A stretch of DNA of 38,487 nt from JAQGLW01 sp035995725. GTDB lineage: Bacteria; Pseudomonadota; Gammaproteobacteria; Burkholderiales; Burkholderiaceae_D. The DNA lies in NCBI GenBank assembly GCA_035995725.1, contig DASYKE010000091.1, positions 1-38,487 of the forward strand, in the 5' to 3' direction. Every line of letters starts with the position of its first letter. Within the stretch, counting starts at the first letter, position 1. Shown in pieces: positions 26,000 through 38,487 of this stretch. The notes beneath the pieces were generated by a model, which worked only from the letters and a program-made list of their open reading frames with translations, did no database searches and had not been told where the DNA came from. A program made the translations under genes and the position numbers.

Positions 26000-26059
26000 T
26001 TGCGGGACTGAATTTGCGGGACTGAGCAAGCGCAGCGGTGTTTTGTCCCCAGCAAGTCA
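26000..26059 (+). repeat. Cluster repeat element, copy 1 (degenerate, duplicated left end)
   Basis: Degenerate copy of the palindromic element described at 36013-36072. The left-end sequence TTGCGGGACTGA occurs twice, at 26000-26011 and 26014-26025. The right arm TTTTGTCCCC at 26041-26050 pairs only through GGGAC/GTCCC. It lies 13 nt after tRNA-Tyr. Confidence 0.6.
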
Positions 26060-26065
26060 GAAAAA

Positions 26066-26123
26066 TTGCGGGGCAGAGTTTGTGGGGGCGGAGGCGCCGA
26101 GCTACTCTGTCCCTAACAAATTA
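26066..26123 (+). repeat. Cluster repeat element, copy 2
   Basis: Left arm GGGGCAGAGT (26070-26079) pairs with ACTCTGTCCC (26104-26113) with a single G-U wobble. The inner part contains GGCGGAGGCGCC. The distance from arm start to arm end is 44 nt, against 47 in copies 3-5. It lies between tRNA-Tyr and tRNA-Gly. Confidence 0.75.
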
Positions 26124-26174
26124 GGAATTGTAGTGGCAGTCGGTGGTTCATATGTGGCTGAAGTGGTCGCTCCT

Positions 26175-26248
26175 GCGGGTGTAGCTCAATGGTAGAGCTG
26201 AAGCCTTCCAAGCTTATGACGAGGGTTCGATTCCCTTCACCCGCTCCA
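26175..26248 (+). tRNA. tRNA-Gly (TCC)
   Basis: A 74-nt tRNA with acceptor GCGGGTG/CACCCGC. The D-arm is GCTCAATGGTAGAGC. Anticodon TCC is at 26207-26209, in the loop CTTCCAA. The T-arm has TTCGATT, and discriminator T and CCA are encoded. The outermost anticodon-stem pair is G-A. Confidence 0.96.
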
Positions 26249-26298
26249 GTTTCCAGGTTGGACGTGCCGTAGCAGGTGGGGCATCGGACAGCAGGTAT

Positions 26299-26373
<75 letters not shown>

Positions 26374-26458
26374 GATTTTTGGTTTGCATATTTTGGTATA
26401 TCAGAAAGACAGTCGGGCGCGTGCCTGGACATTCTCATCAAATCGTTAGGAGTCTAAG

Positions 26459-27649
26459 ATGGCAAAAGGCAAGTTTGAGCGGACCAAGCCGCACGTGAAT
26501 GTGGGCACGATAGGCCACGTCGATCATGGCAAGACCACGCTGACGGCAGCGATCACGACGGTATTGTCGAAGAAGTTTGGCGGCGAAGCCAAGGCCTACG
26601 ACCAGATCGATGCAGCACCGGAAGAAAAGGCGCGCGGCATCACCATCAACACCGCGCACGTCGAATACGAAACCAAGAACCGGCACTACGCGCACGTCGA
26701 CTGCCCCGGCCACGCCGACTACATCAAAAACATGATCACCGGCGCCGCGCAGATGGACGGCGCCATCCTGGTGTGTTCCGCCGCCGACGGCCCGATGCCG
26801 CAAACGCGCGAACACATCCTGTTGGCGCGTCAGGTCGGCGTACCCTACATCATCGTGTTCCTCAACAAATGCGACATGGTCGACGACGCCGAATTGCTCG
26901 AACTGGTCGAAATGGAAGTGCGCGAGCTGCTGTCCAAATATGAATTCCCCGGCGACGACGTACCCATCGTCAAGGGCTCGGCCAAGCTGGCGCTGGAAGG
27001 CGACACCGGCGAGCTGGGTGAGCAAGCCATCATGAAACTGGCCGATGCGCTCGACACCTACATCCCGACCCCGGAACGCGCCATCGACGGCGCATTCCTG
27101 ATGCCGGTCGAAGACGTATTCTCGATCTCCGGTCGCGGCACCGTGGTGACCGGTCGTATCGAACGCGGCGTGATCAAGGTCGGCGAAGAAATCGAAATCG
27201 TCGGCATTCGCGACACCCAGAAGACCACCTGCACCGGTGTGGAAATGTTCAGGAAGCTGTTGGACCAGGGCCAGGCCGGCGACAACGTTGGCGTGCTGCT
27301 GCGCGGCACCAAGCGCGAAGATGTCGAGCGCGGCCAAGTCCTGGCCAAGCCGGGTTCGATCAAGCCGCACAAGCATTTCACCGGCGAGATCTATGTATTG
27401 AGCAAGGATGAAGGCGGGCGTCACACACCGTTTTTCAACAACTATCGTCCGCAGTTTTACTTTCGCACCACGGACGTGACGGGCTCGATCGAATTGCCCA
27501 AGGACAAAGAGATGGTCATGCCGGGCGACAATGTGTCGATCACGGTGATGCTGATCAATCCGATTGCGATGGAAGAAGGATTGCGGTTTGCCATTCGCGA
27601 AGGCGGTCGTACCGTCGGCGCCGGCGTGGTCGCCAAAATCATCGATTGA
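26459..27649 (+). CDS. tuf: Translation elongation factor Tu
   Basis: A 396-residue EF-Tu, the GTPase that delivers aminoacyl-tRNA to the ribosome. G1 GHVDHGKT is at residues 19-26; RGITIN, DCPGH and NKCD follow, then domain 2 (about 205-300) and domain 3 (about 303-396) ending VVAKIID. AGGAG (26448-26452) sits 6 nt before the ATG. The codon usage is more biased than in the accessory genes, as expected for a highly expressed gene. The position directly after tRNA-Thr and before tRNA-Trp/secE matches the tufB-type locus. Many betaproteobacteria carry a second tuf near fusA, outside this window. Confidence 0.99.
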   Translation: MAKGKFERTKPHVNVGTIGHVDHGKTTLTAAITTVLSKKFGGEAKAYDQIDAAPEEKARGITINTAHVEYETKNRHYAHVDCPGHADYIKNMITGAAQMDGAILVCSAADGPMPQTREHILLARQVGVPYIIVFLNKCDMVDDAELLELVEMEVRELLSKYEFPGDDVPIVKGSAKLALEGDTGELGEQAIMKLADALDTYIPTPERAIDGAFLMPVEDVFSISGRGTVVTGRIERGVIKVGEEIEIVGIRDTQKTTCTGVEMFRKLLDQGQAGDNVGVLLRGTKREDVERGQVLAKPGSIKPHKHFTGEIYVLSKDEGGRHTPFFNNYRPQFYFRTTDVTGSIELPKDKEMVMPGDNVSITVMLINPIAMEEGLRFAIREGGRTVGAGVVAKIID

Positions 27650-27655
27650 TGCAGC

Positions 27656-27709
27656 GAATTCTCAGCCGGGCTATCCCGTGGATGCCCGGCAATGCATTGA
27701 AGAGAATTC
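27656..27709 (+). other. Two-tier stem-loop between tuf and tRNA-Trp
   Basis: The outer arms GAATTCTC (27656-27663) and GAGAATTC (27702-27709) are perfect 8-bp complements. Inside them is a second hairpin, GCCGGGC-t-ATC / GAT-GCCCGGC (27665-27690), with loop CCGTG. No T-run follows, so a simple intrinsic terminator is unlikely. It could be an RNA processing signal or an attenuator between the tuf mRNA and the tRNA. Confidence 0.65.
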
Positions 27710-27727
27710 AGATAAGCGTTTAAGCGT

Positions 27728-27803
27728 AGGGGCGTAGCTCAATTGGCAGAGCGTCGGTCTCCAAAACCGAAGGTTGGGGGTTCGATGCCCTCCGCCCCTG
27801 CCA
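27728..27803 (+). tRNA. tRNA-Trp (CCA)
   Basis: A 76-nt tRNA with acceptor AGGGGCG/CGCCCCT. The anticodon arm is TCGGT-CTCCAAA-ACCGA, with anticodon CCA at 27761-27763. The T-arm has TTCGATG, and GCCA is encoded. It sits between tuf and secE, as in the classical tufB-secE locus. Confidence 0.97.
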
Positions 27804-27945
27804 CCGATTCAGGTTGTATGGTGCCTGGCAATTGGAGGGATGAAGAAAAGCGATGGACTCTTGTGCCGGCTCGGGCGCAAAAAAGACGTTTTTTACATCC
27901 TTTTAATTGCAAAGCGCCACACCAAGGCACCGAAAGTAAAAGTGT

Positions 27946-28329
27946 ATGTCTAATCAACCCGTACAAACCGTCAGCACGTCAACTGACAAAGTCAAAGTCG
28001 TATTGGCGGTTTGTGCCGTAATTGCCGGCGTGGTCGGTTTTTATTTCCTCGCAGGCAGGCCGACCGTGGCGCGCGTCGGTGCGCTGGTCGCCGGTCTGCT
28101 GGTCGCGATTACGCTGGCATGGACTTCCCTGTCCGGCCGGAGCTTTATCAATTTCGCAAAAGAAGCGGTACGCGAGACTAGGAAAGTGGTCTGGCCTACG
28201 CGCAAGGAAGCGATGCAAATCACGGCAATCGTATTCGGCTTTGTTCTGGTGATGGCGCTTTTCCTGTGGGGCACGGATAAATTGCTGGAAGTTTTGTTGT
28301 ACGACCTGATCCTGGGCTGGAAAAAATGA
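27946..28329 (+). CDS. secE: Preprotein translocase subunit SecE
   Basis: A 127-residue essential clamp subunit of the SecYEG channel. Three hydrophobic segments (about 17-37, 43-63, 93-118) match the three-helix form found in E. coli. The conserved amphipathic stretch FAKEAVRETRKVVWPTRKEA precedes the last helix. The ribosome binding site is weak (GAAAG). The stop overlaps the nusG start as ATGATGA, so the two are likely translationally coupled. Confidence 0.97.
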   Translation: MSNQPVQTVSTSTDKVKVVLAVCAVIAGVVGFYFLAGRPTVARVGALVAGLLVAITLAWTSLSGRSFINFAKEAVRETRKVVWPTRKEAMQITAIVFGFVLVMALFLWGTDKLLEVLLYDLILGWKK

Positions 28330-28919
28330 TGAGCGAGAAGATGCAAGACAGCACGCCGGGTGCGTCCGCAGTGACTCACTCTGGCGGCAACAAGCGCTGG
28401 TACGTGGTGCACGCTTACTCCGGCATGGAAAAAAGCGTGCAGCGCGCACTCGTCGAGCGCATTGCGCGTGCCGGCATGGAAGATAAATTCGGCCAGATTC
28501 TGGTGCCGATCGAAGAAGTCATTGAAATCAAGAATGGCCAGAAATCGGTGACCGAGCGTCGTTTCTTTCCGGGCTATGTACTGGTCGAAATGGAAATGAC
28601 CGATGAAACATGGCACTTGGTGAAAAACACCAACAAGGTGACCGGTTTCATCGGTGGCAAATCCAACAAGCCGACACCGATACCGCCGCATGAAGTCGAC
28701 AAGATCATGCAGCAGATGCAGGAAGGCATCGAGAAGCCGCGTCCCAAGGTGTTGTATGAAGTGGGCGAGCTGGTGCGCATCAAGGATGGTCCGTTTACCG
28801 ACTTCAACGGCAATGTCGAAGAAGTCAATTACGAAAAATCGCGAGTGCGTGTATCAGTCACTATTTTTGGACGTGCAACGCCGGTTGAACTGGAATTCGG
28901 GCAGGTTGAAAAAGCCTGA
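28326..28919 (+). CDS. nusG: Transcription termination/antitermination factor NusG
   Basis: A 197-residue NusG. It binds RNA polymerase and links it to Rho, NusA/S10 or the ribosome. The NGN domain (about 24-130) begins KRWYVVHAYSGME and includes RRFFPGYVLVEM. The KOW domain (about 145-195) has GELVRIKDGPFTDFNG. The N-terminus has about 20 extra polar residues compared with E. coli NusG. ATG 28326 overlaps secE; ATG 28329 is the next codon. Confidence 0.98.
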   Translation: MMSEKMQDSTPGASAVTHSGGNKRWYVVHAYSGMEKSVQRALVERIARAGMEDKFGQILVPIEEVIEIKNGQKSVTERRFFPGYVLVEMEMTDETWHLVKNTNKVTGFIGGKSNKPTPIPPHEVDKIMQQMQEGIEKPRPKVLYEVGELVRIKDGPFTDFNGNVEEVNYEKSRVRVSVTIFGRATPVELEFGQVEKA

Positions 28920-29085
28920 GCCCTATTATTGCGGGACCGGGCTGAACAGTTTGCAGTAAACGCCCATCCGGAGCGTCACAAGATAATCATCGGTGGAATC
29001 CGTAAAGCTGCAAAAAGAGGAGCCCCAGTAGCCCGCTGACAAGCAGGTGAACAGGCGCTAATACTCAATTAACGTAGGAGCCATC
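28920..29085 (+). other. nusG-rplK intergenic region
   Basis: 166 bases without a gene. It begins, about 10 nt after the nusG stop, with ATTGCGGGAC, the same left end as the cluster repeat element, but no matching right arm was found. The L11 operon leader and any L1 binding site would be expected here. No specific structure could be assigned. Confidence 0.4.
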
Positions 29086-29517
29086 ATGGCAAAGAAAATC
29101 ATCGGTTTTATCAAGCTGCAAGTGCCGGCTGGTAAAGCAAATCCATCCCCCCCGATTGGCCCGGCGCTGGGTCAGCGTGGCTTGAACATCATGGAATTCT
29201 GCAAGGCGTTCAACGCGCAGACCCAAGGTGTTGAGCCGGGTCTGCCGATTCCGGTAGTGATTACCGCGTTCGCCGACAAGTCTTTCACGTTTGTGATGAA
29301 GACGCCGCCTGCGACCATCCTGATCAAGAAGGCCGCCGGCATCCAAAAGGGATCGCCGAAGCCGCATACCGACAAGGTCGGCAAGATTACACGCAAGCAA
29401 GCGGAAGAAATCGCTACCCAGAAAAAGCCGGATCTGACGGCCGCCGACATGGATGCGGCGGTGCGTACCATCGCCGGCTCCGCCCGTTCGATGGGCATCA
29501 CGGTGGAGGGTCTGTAA
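29086..29517 (+). CDS. rplK: 50S ribosomal protein L11
   Basis: 143 residues. It forms the GTPase-associated region with 23S rRNA and the L10/L12 stalk. The N-terminal domain has GKANPSPPIGPALGQRG, and the C-terminal rRNA-binding domain ends ARSMGITVEGL. AGGAG lies 7 nt before the ATG. The stop TAATG overlaps the rplA start, so the pair is coupled. Confidence 0.99.
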   Translation: MAKKIIGFIKLQVPAGKANPSPPIGPALGQRGLNIMEFCKAFNAQTQGVEPGLPIPVVITAFADKSFTFVMKTPPATILIKKAAGIQKGSPKPHTDKVGKITRKQAEEIATQKKPDLTAADMDAAVRTIAGSARSMGITVEGL

Positions 29518-30212
29518 TGGCTAAGTTATCAAAACGCGTCAAGGCAATCAAGGCAAAAGTCGATCCGACCAAAACCTATCCATTCGACAATGCCGTTGTG
29601 CTGATCAAGGATTGCGCAACCGCCAAGTTCAATGAATCGATCGATGTGTCGGTGCAGCTGGGTATCGATGCAAAGAAATCCGACCAAGTGGTGCGCGGTT
29701 CCGTCGTGCTGCCGGCCGGTACCGGCAAGACTGTGCGGGTCGCCGTGTTTGCAACCGGCGACAAGGCTGCGCAAGCCAAAGCCGCAGGCGCCGATATCGT
29801 CGGCATGGAAGATCTGGCCGAGCGCATCAAGGGCGGTGACATGCCATTCGACATCGTTATCGCGTCGCCTGATACGATGCGTATCGTCGGTACGCTGGGG
29901 CAAATTCTCGGCCCGCGCGGCTTGATGCCGAACCCGAAAGTCGGCACCGTGACCCCGGACGTTGCGACCGCCGTTAAGAATGCCAAAGCTGGTCAAGTGC
30001 AATATCGTACCGACAAGGCCGGCATCGTACATGCAACGATCGGACGTAAGTCGTTCAGCGATGCGGATTTGAAGACCAACTTGCTGGCGCTGATAGAAGC
30101 ATTGAACAAGGCCAGGCCGACTTCGAGCAAGGGTATTTACCTGCGCAAGATTTCGCTGTCGTCGACGATGGGTGCGGGTGTCCGCGTCGATCAGGCAACG
30201 TTGTCGTCCTGA
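29517..30212 (+). CDS. rplA: 50S ribosomal protein L1
   Basis: 231 residues. It is the mobile L1 stalk protein and, in bacteria where this has been studied, the translational repressor of the rplK-rplA mRNA. The family segment GPRGLMPNPKVGTV lies near residues 136-150, with KAGQVQYRTDKAGIVHATIG after it. It starts within the rplK stop. A palindromic repeat element begins only a few bases after its stop. Confidence 0.99.
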   Translation: MAKLSKRVKAIKAKVDPTKTYPFDNAVVLIKDCATAKFNESIDVSVQLGIDAKKSDQVVRGSVVLPAGTGKTVRVAVFATGDKAAQAKAAGADIVGMEDLAERIKGGDMPFDIVIASPDTMRIVGTLGQILGPRGLMPNPKVGTVTPDVATAVKNAKAGQVQYRTDKAGIVHATIGRKSFSDADLKTNLLALIEALNKARPTSSKGIYLRKISLSSTMGAGVRVDQATLSS

Positions 30213-30216
30213 AGTA

Positions 30217-30278
30217 TTGCGGGACAGAGTTTGTTAAGCGTCACAGCGCGCCGAATTACTTTGTCCCCCAACTGATTT
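30217..30278 (+). repeat. Cluster repeat element, copy 3 (after rplA)
   Basis: Left arm GGGACAGAGT (30221-30230) and right arm ACTTTGTCCC (30258-30267) are complementary with one G-U wobble. The span is 47 nt. The inner part GCGTCACAGCGCGCC is a weakened version of the GGCGC/GCGCC inner stem. The conserved flanks are TTGC before and AACTGATT after. It starts 5 nt downstream of the rplA stop. Confidence 0.85.
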
Positions 30279-30606
30279 AAAAAAGAATTAAGTCCTTGTG
30301 CCGATGATGGCATGGGGCGCAACTTTGGGCTGGGCCGGATTCAGGCGGTTATTGAAGAAGGTCCAGGCAATCAAAGACCGTTGGGCGGCGTGCATGCAAG
30401 TTGTGCACAAAGTTAAAACGCTGAGCGAGCAATCGTTCGGCACCCAACGCAGATGGTGAACCCGAGCAAGTTTTGCAGTCTCGACGCCGCGCATGCTGTA
30501 CTGTGCCGGCACTGAACTCCTAACTTCGGACGCCGTGTTCGAACCGATGCAAGGTAAGCAGCCATATGGTTGCGTTTTGACCGAACATCATTTTTGGAGG
30601 TTGACC
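30279..30606 (+). promoter_or_regulatory. rplJ leader (candidate L10-L12 autoregulatory region)
   Basis: About 330 bases between copy 3 and rplJ with no supported gene. A long, structured rplJ leader is expected at this place because L10 complexed with L12 represses its own mRNA in E. coli. Several segments look capable of pairing, for example around 30430-30600. No specific fold was verified. A 74-codon minus-strand frame here (30288-30512) has no family resemblance. Confidence 0.5.
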
Positions 30607-31116
30607 GTGAGTCTCAATCTGAATGACAAAAAGGCCGTAGTCGCCGAAATCTCTGCCAAGGTTGCACTGGCGCAGACGATCGTCGTGGCCGAATACCGTG
30701 GCATCCAGGTTGGTCACTTGACGCAACTGCGCGCCAAAGCGCGTTCCCAGGGAGTGTACTTGCGAGTGTTGAAAAATACGCTCGCTCGTCGCGCTGTCGA
30801 GGGAACAGCGTTTGCTGGCCTTGCCTCCGAAATGACCGGCCCGTTGATCTATTCGATCTCTGAGGATGCCGTTGCAGCAGCAAAAGTCGTCAGCGATTTT
30901 GCTAAAACCAACGACAAACTGGTTATCAAGGCAGGCAACTACGCAGGCAAATCGCTTGATAAAGCGGCTGTCTCTGCGTTGGCCAGCATTCCGAGCCGCG
31001 ACGTTCTGCTGGCCCAGTTGTTGGGTATCATGCAGGCGCCGGTTTCCGGTTTTGCCCGTGCATTGGCTGCTCTTGCAGCGAAAAATGGAGCCGGCGCTCC
31101 GGCCGAAGCCTCTTGA
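30607..31116 (+). CDS. rplJ: 50S ribosomal protein L10
   Basis: 169 residues. It anchors L12 dimers on the ribosome and, as L10-L12, represses its own operon. The N-terminal rRNA-binding domain begins MSLNLNDKKAVVAEI and includes EYRGIQVGHLTQLR and LRVLKNTLARRA. The C-terminal helix (about 140-169) is the L12 attachment site. The start is GTG at 30607, chosen because GGAGG (30596-30600) is 6 nt upstream. The longer open frame from 30493 is leader sequence. Confidence 0.98.
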   Translation: MSLNLNDKKAVVAEISAKVALAQTIVVAEYRGIQVGHLTQLRAKARSQGVYLRVLKNTLARRAVEGTAFAGLASEMTGPLIYSISEDAVAAAKVVSDFAKTNDKLVIKAGNYAGKSLDKAAVSALASIPSRDVLLAQLLGIMQAPVSGFARALAALAAKNGAGAPAEAS

Positions 31117-31179
31117 GTGCTGCGTTTTATTTCGCGGCACAGGTTTCAGCATTTTTTGCGTCAGTACCAATTAATTTGG

Positions 31180-31238
31180 TTGCGGGACGAGGTTTATAAG
31201 GCGCCGCAGCGCGCCGGATTACCTAGGCCTCAACTGAT
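31180..31238 (+). repeat. Cluster repeat element, copy 4 (rplJ-rplL gap), with compensatory changes
   Basis: Arms are GGGACGAGGT (31184-31193) and ACCTAGGCCT (31221-31230), spanning 47 nt. Relative to copy 5, two stem pairs are changed on both sides (G-C to A-T and A-T to G-C), which keeps pairing; two positions mismatch. The inner stem GGCGC (31200-31204) / GCGCC (31211-31215), with loop CGCAGC, is intact. It is followed by CAACTGAT. Confidence 0.85.
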
Positions 31239-31265
31239 CAGAGAAAATTAATTTAGGAGTTTCAA

Positions 31266-31643
31266 ATGGCAATTAGCAAAGACGACATCCTCGAAGCCGT
31301 AGGCAAGATGTCCGTAATGGAATTGAACGAGATGGTCAAGGCGTTCGAAGAAAAATTCGGCGTATCCGCAGCTGCGATGGCTGTTGCCGGCCCGGCCGGC
31401 GGCGGCGGCGGCGCTGCAGTCGCCGAAGAGCAAACCGAGTTCACCGTGACACTGACCGACTTCGGCGCCAACAAGGTGGGCGTGATCAAGGCAGTTCGCG
31501 AAATCACCGGTTTGGGCTTGAAAGAAGCAAAAGACCTGGTTGACGGCGCACCGAAGCCAGTCAAGGAAGGTGTTGCCAAAGCGGATGCAGAAGCAGCAAA
31601 GAAAAAGCTGGAAGACGCTGGCGCGAAAGCCGAAATCAAGTAA
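31266..31643 (+). CDS. rplL: 50S ribosomal protein L7/L12
   Basis: 125 residues. It is the multicopy stalk protein that recruits translational GTPases. The N-terminal dimerisation helices (about 1-35) are followed by an Ala/Gly-rich hinge (about 36-55). The C-terminal domain has the conserved GVIKAVREITGLGLKEAKDL segment and ends AKAEIK. TAGGAG lies just upstream of the ATG. Confidence 0.99.
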   Translation: MAISKDDILEAVGKMSVMELNEMVKAFEEKFGVSAAAMAVAGPAGGGGGAAVAEEQTEFTVTLTDFGANKVGVIKAVREITGLGLKEAKDLVDGAPKPVKEGVAKADAEAAKKKLEDAGAKAEIK

Positions 31644-31687
31644 TTTCGACTTGCCAGGACGAATACCAGCGCCGGAGTCAAAGCGCG

Positions 31688-31710
31688 GAACCCTTCCAAA
31701 AGGAGGGTTC
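31688..31710 (+). terminator. rplL-rpoB attenuator-like hairpin
   Basis: GAACCCTTC / GGAGGGTTC form a 9-bp stem (one G-U pair) with a 5-nt CAAAA loop, 44 nt after rplL. The following sequence is T-rich but interrupted, so any termination would be partial. In E. coli a partial terminator at the same place reduces rpoBC relative to ribosomal protein expression; an equivalent role is inferred. The rest of 31711-31900 shows no gene. Confidence 0.6.
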
Positions 31711-31900
31711 GGCTTTGGCTCCTTTGTCGTTTTCGAATTTTGACGCGACTGTTGCCTGTCTGATTGTTTATCAGTCGTAATCGGGTGCCAGTTTAGCTGG
31801 ATTTGGAGGCTAGAGACTTGAGGTTTCGCAGTTGGGACGATGTAATGGCCCATAGCGAATCCTGAATTCTCCTTCCTTCCTTGTCACTCACGGAGTGTCC

Positions 31901-36007
<4,107 letters not shown>

Positions 36008-36012
36008 CGCGC

Positions 36013-36072
36013 TTGCGGGACAGAGTTTAAGAGGCGCCGCAGCGCGCCGAATTACTCTGTCCCCAACTGATT
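36013..36072 (+). repeat. Cluster repeat element, copy 5 (rpoB-rpoC gap), best-conserved copy
   Basis: Perfect 10-bp arms GGGACAGAGT (36017-36026) and ACTCTGTCCC (36054-36063) enclose an inner stem GGCGC (36033-36037) / GCGCC (36044-36048). The outer stem can be extended by TTG/CAA across a bulged C. The span is 47 nt. It starts 5 nt after the rpoB stop and about 80 nt before rpoC. Confidence 0.9.
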
Positions 36073-36151
36073 GGAAGGCGAGATCGAATATTCGACTCCC
36101 TGTTTGATCAGCAAAAAGATAATTTTTTTTCACGCCAACCTGGAGTGATAC

Positions 36152-38487
<2,336 letters not shown>

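Noticed and set aside
26438..27424. 328-codon minus-strand frame opposite tuf
   Set aside because: It is a shadow of the strongly biased tuf codons and shows no recognisable features.
28928..28990. Sixth copy of the cluster repeat after nusG
   Set aside because: Only the first ten bases (ATTGCGGGAC) match; no right arm is found at the expected distance.
30288..30512. 74-codon minus-strand frame in the rplJ leader
   Set aside because: It has no ribosome binding site and no resemblance to known proteins; the region is expected to be regulatory leader.

Overview
The window is a stretch of moderately GC-rich bacterial chromosome. It is most consistent with a betaproteobacterium of the order Burkholderiales, probably Oxalobacteraceae-like. 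That placement is an inference from the protein sequences, the glmU-glmS pair and the tRNA(Tyr)-tRNA(Gly)-tRNA(Thr)-tuf-tRNA(Trp)-secE-nusG-rplKAJL-rpoBC order; no database was searched. No rRNA, CRISPR array, prophage or insertion sequence was seen.

Layout. 1-641: gene-poor, with a short tandem repeat and possible gene debris. 642-8146: a four-PAS GGDEF-EAL protein with a degenerate EAL site, an overlapping tRNA/rRNA modification pair (trhO and an RluA-type pseudouridine synthase), an unusual NRAMP-family transporter, and a stress-type SDR. 8204-11547 (minus): a MetE-C-like methyltransferase whose stop codon overlaps the start of a PAS-GAF hybrid histidine kinase. 11907-15116 (minus): glmU-glmS, the UDP-GlcNAc precursor pathway. 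15132-16025: a DUF6279-type lipoprotein starting back to back with glmU. 16115-18260 (minus): a pteridine-reductase-like SDR, folB and ttcA in a tight run. 18339-21607: a MidA-type methyltransferase, two tandem DUF2905 membrane proteins and a DHA2-type MFS pump. 21794-24235 (minus): a Kef potassium efflux pair (flavoprotein plus exchanger). 24584-25570: a class-I glutamine amidotransferase of the PuuD type.

25858-38487 is the core expression cluster, all on the plus strand. It holds a near-consensus sigma-70 promoter, tRNA-Tyr(GUA), tRNA-Gly(UCC), tRNA-Thr(GGU), tuf, tRNA-Trp(CCA), secE, nusG, rplK, rplA, rplJ, rplL, rpoB and the 5' part of rpoC, which runs off the window. These genes supply elongation factor Tu, translocase and transcription factors, the L11/L1/L10/L12 stalk proteins and the RNA polymerase large subunits.

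The most interesting signal is a family of about 47-nt imperfect-palindrome elements (TTGC-GGGACAGAGT ... ACTCTGTCCC-CAACTGATT). They sit only in the gaps of this cluster: two between tRNA-Tyr and tRNA-Gly, then one each after rplA, after rplJ and after rpoB. Their arms differ by G-U wobbles and, in one copy, by two compensatory base-pair swaps. This suggests that the folded RNA (or the palindrome itself) is what is maintained. A second, two-tier stem-loop lies between tuf and tRNA-Trp.
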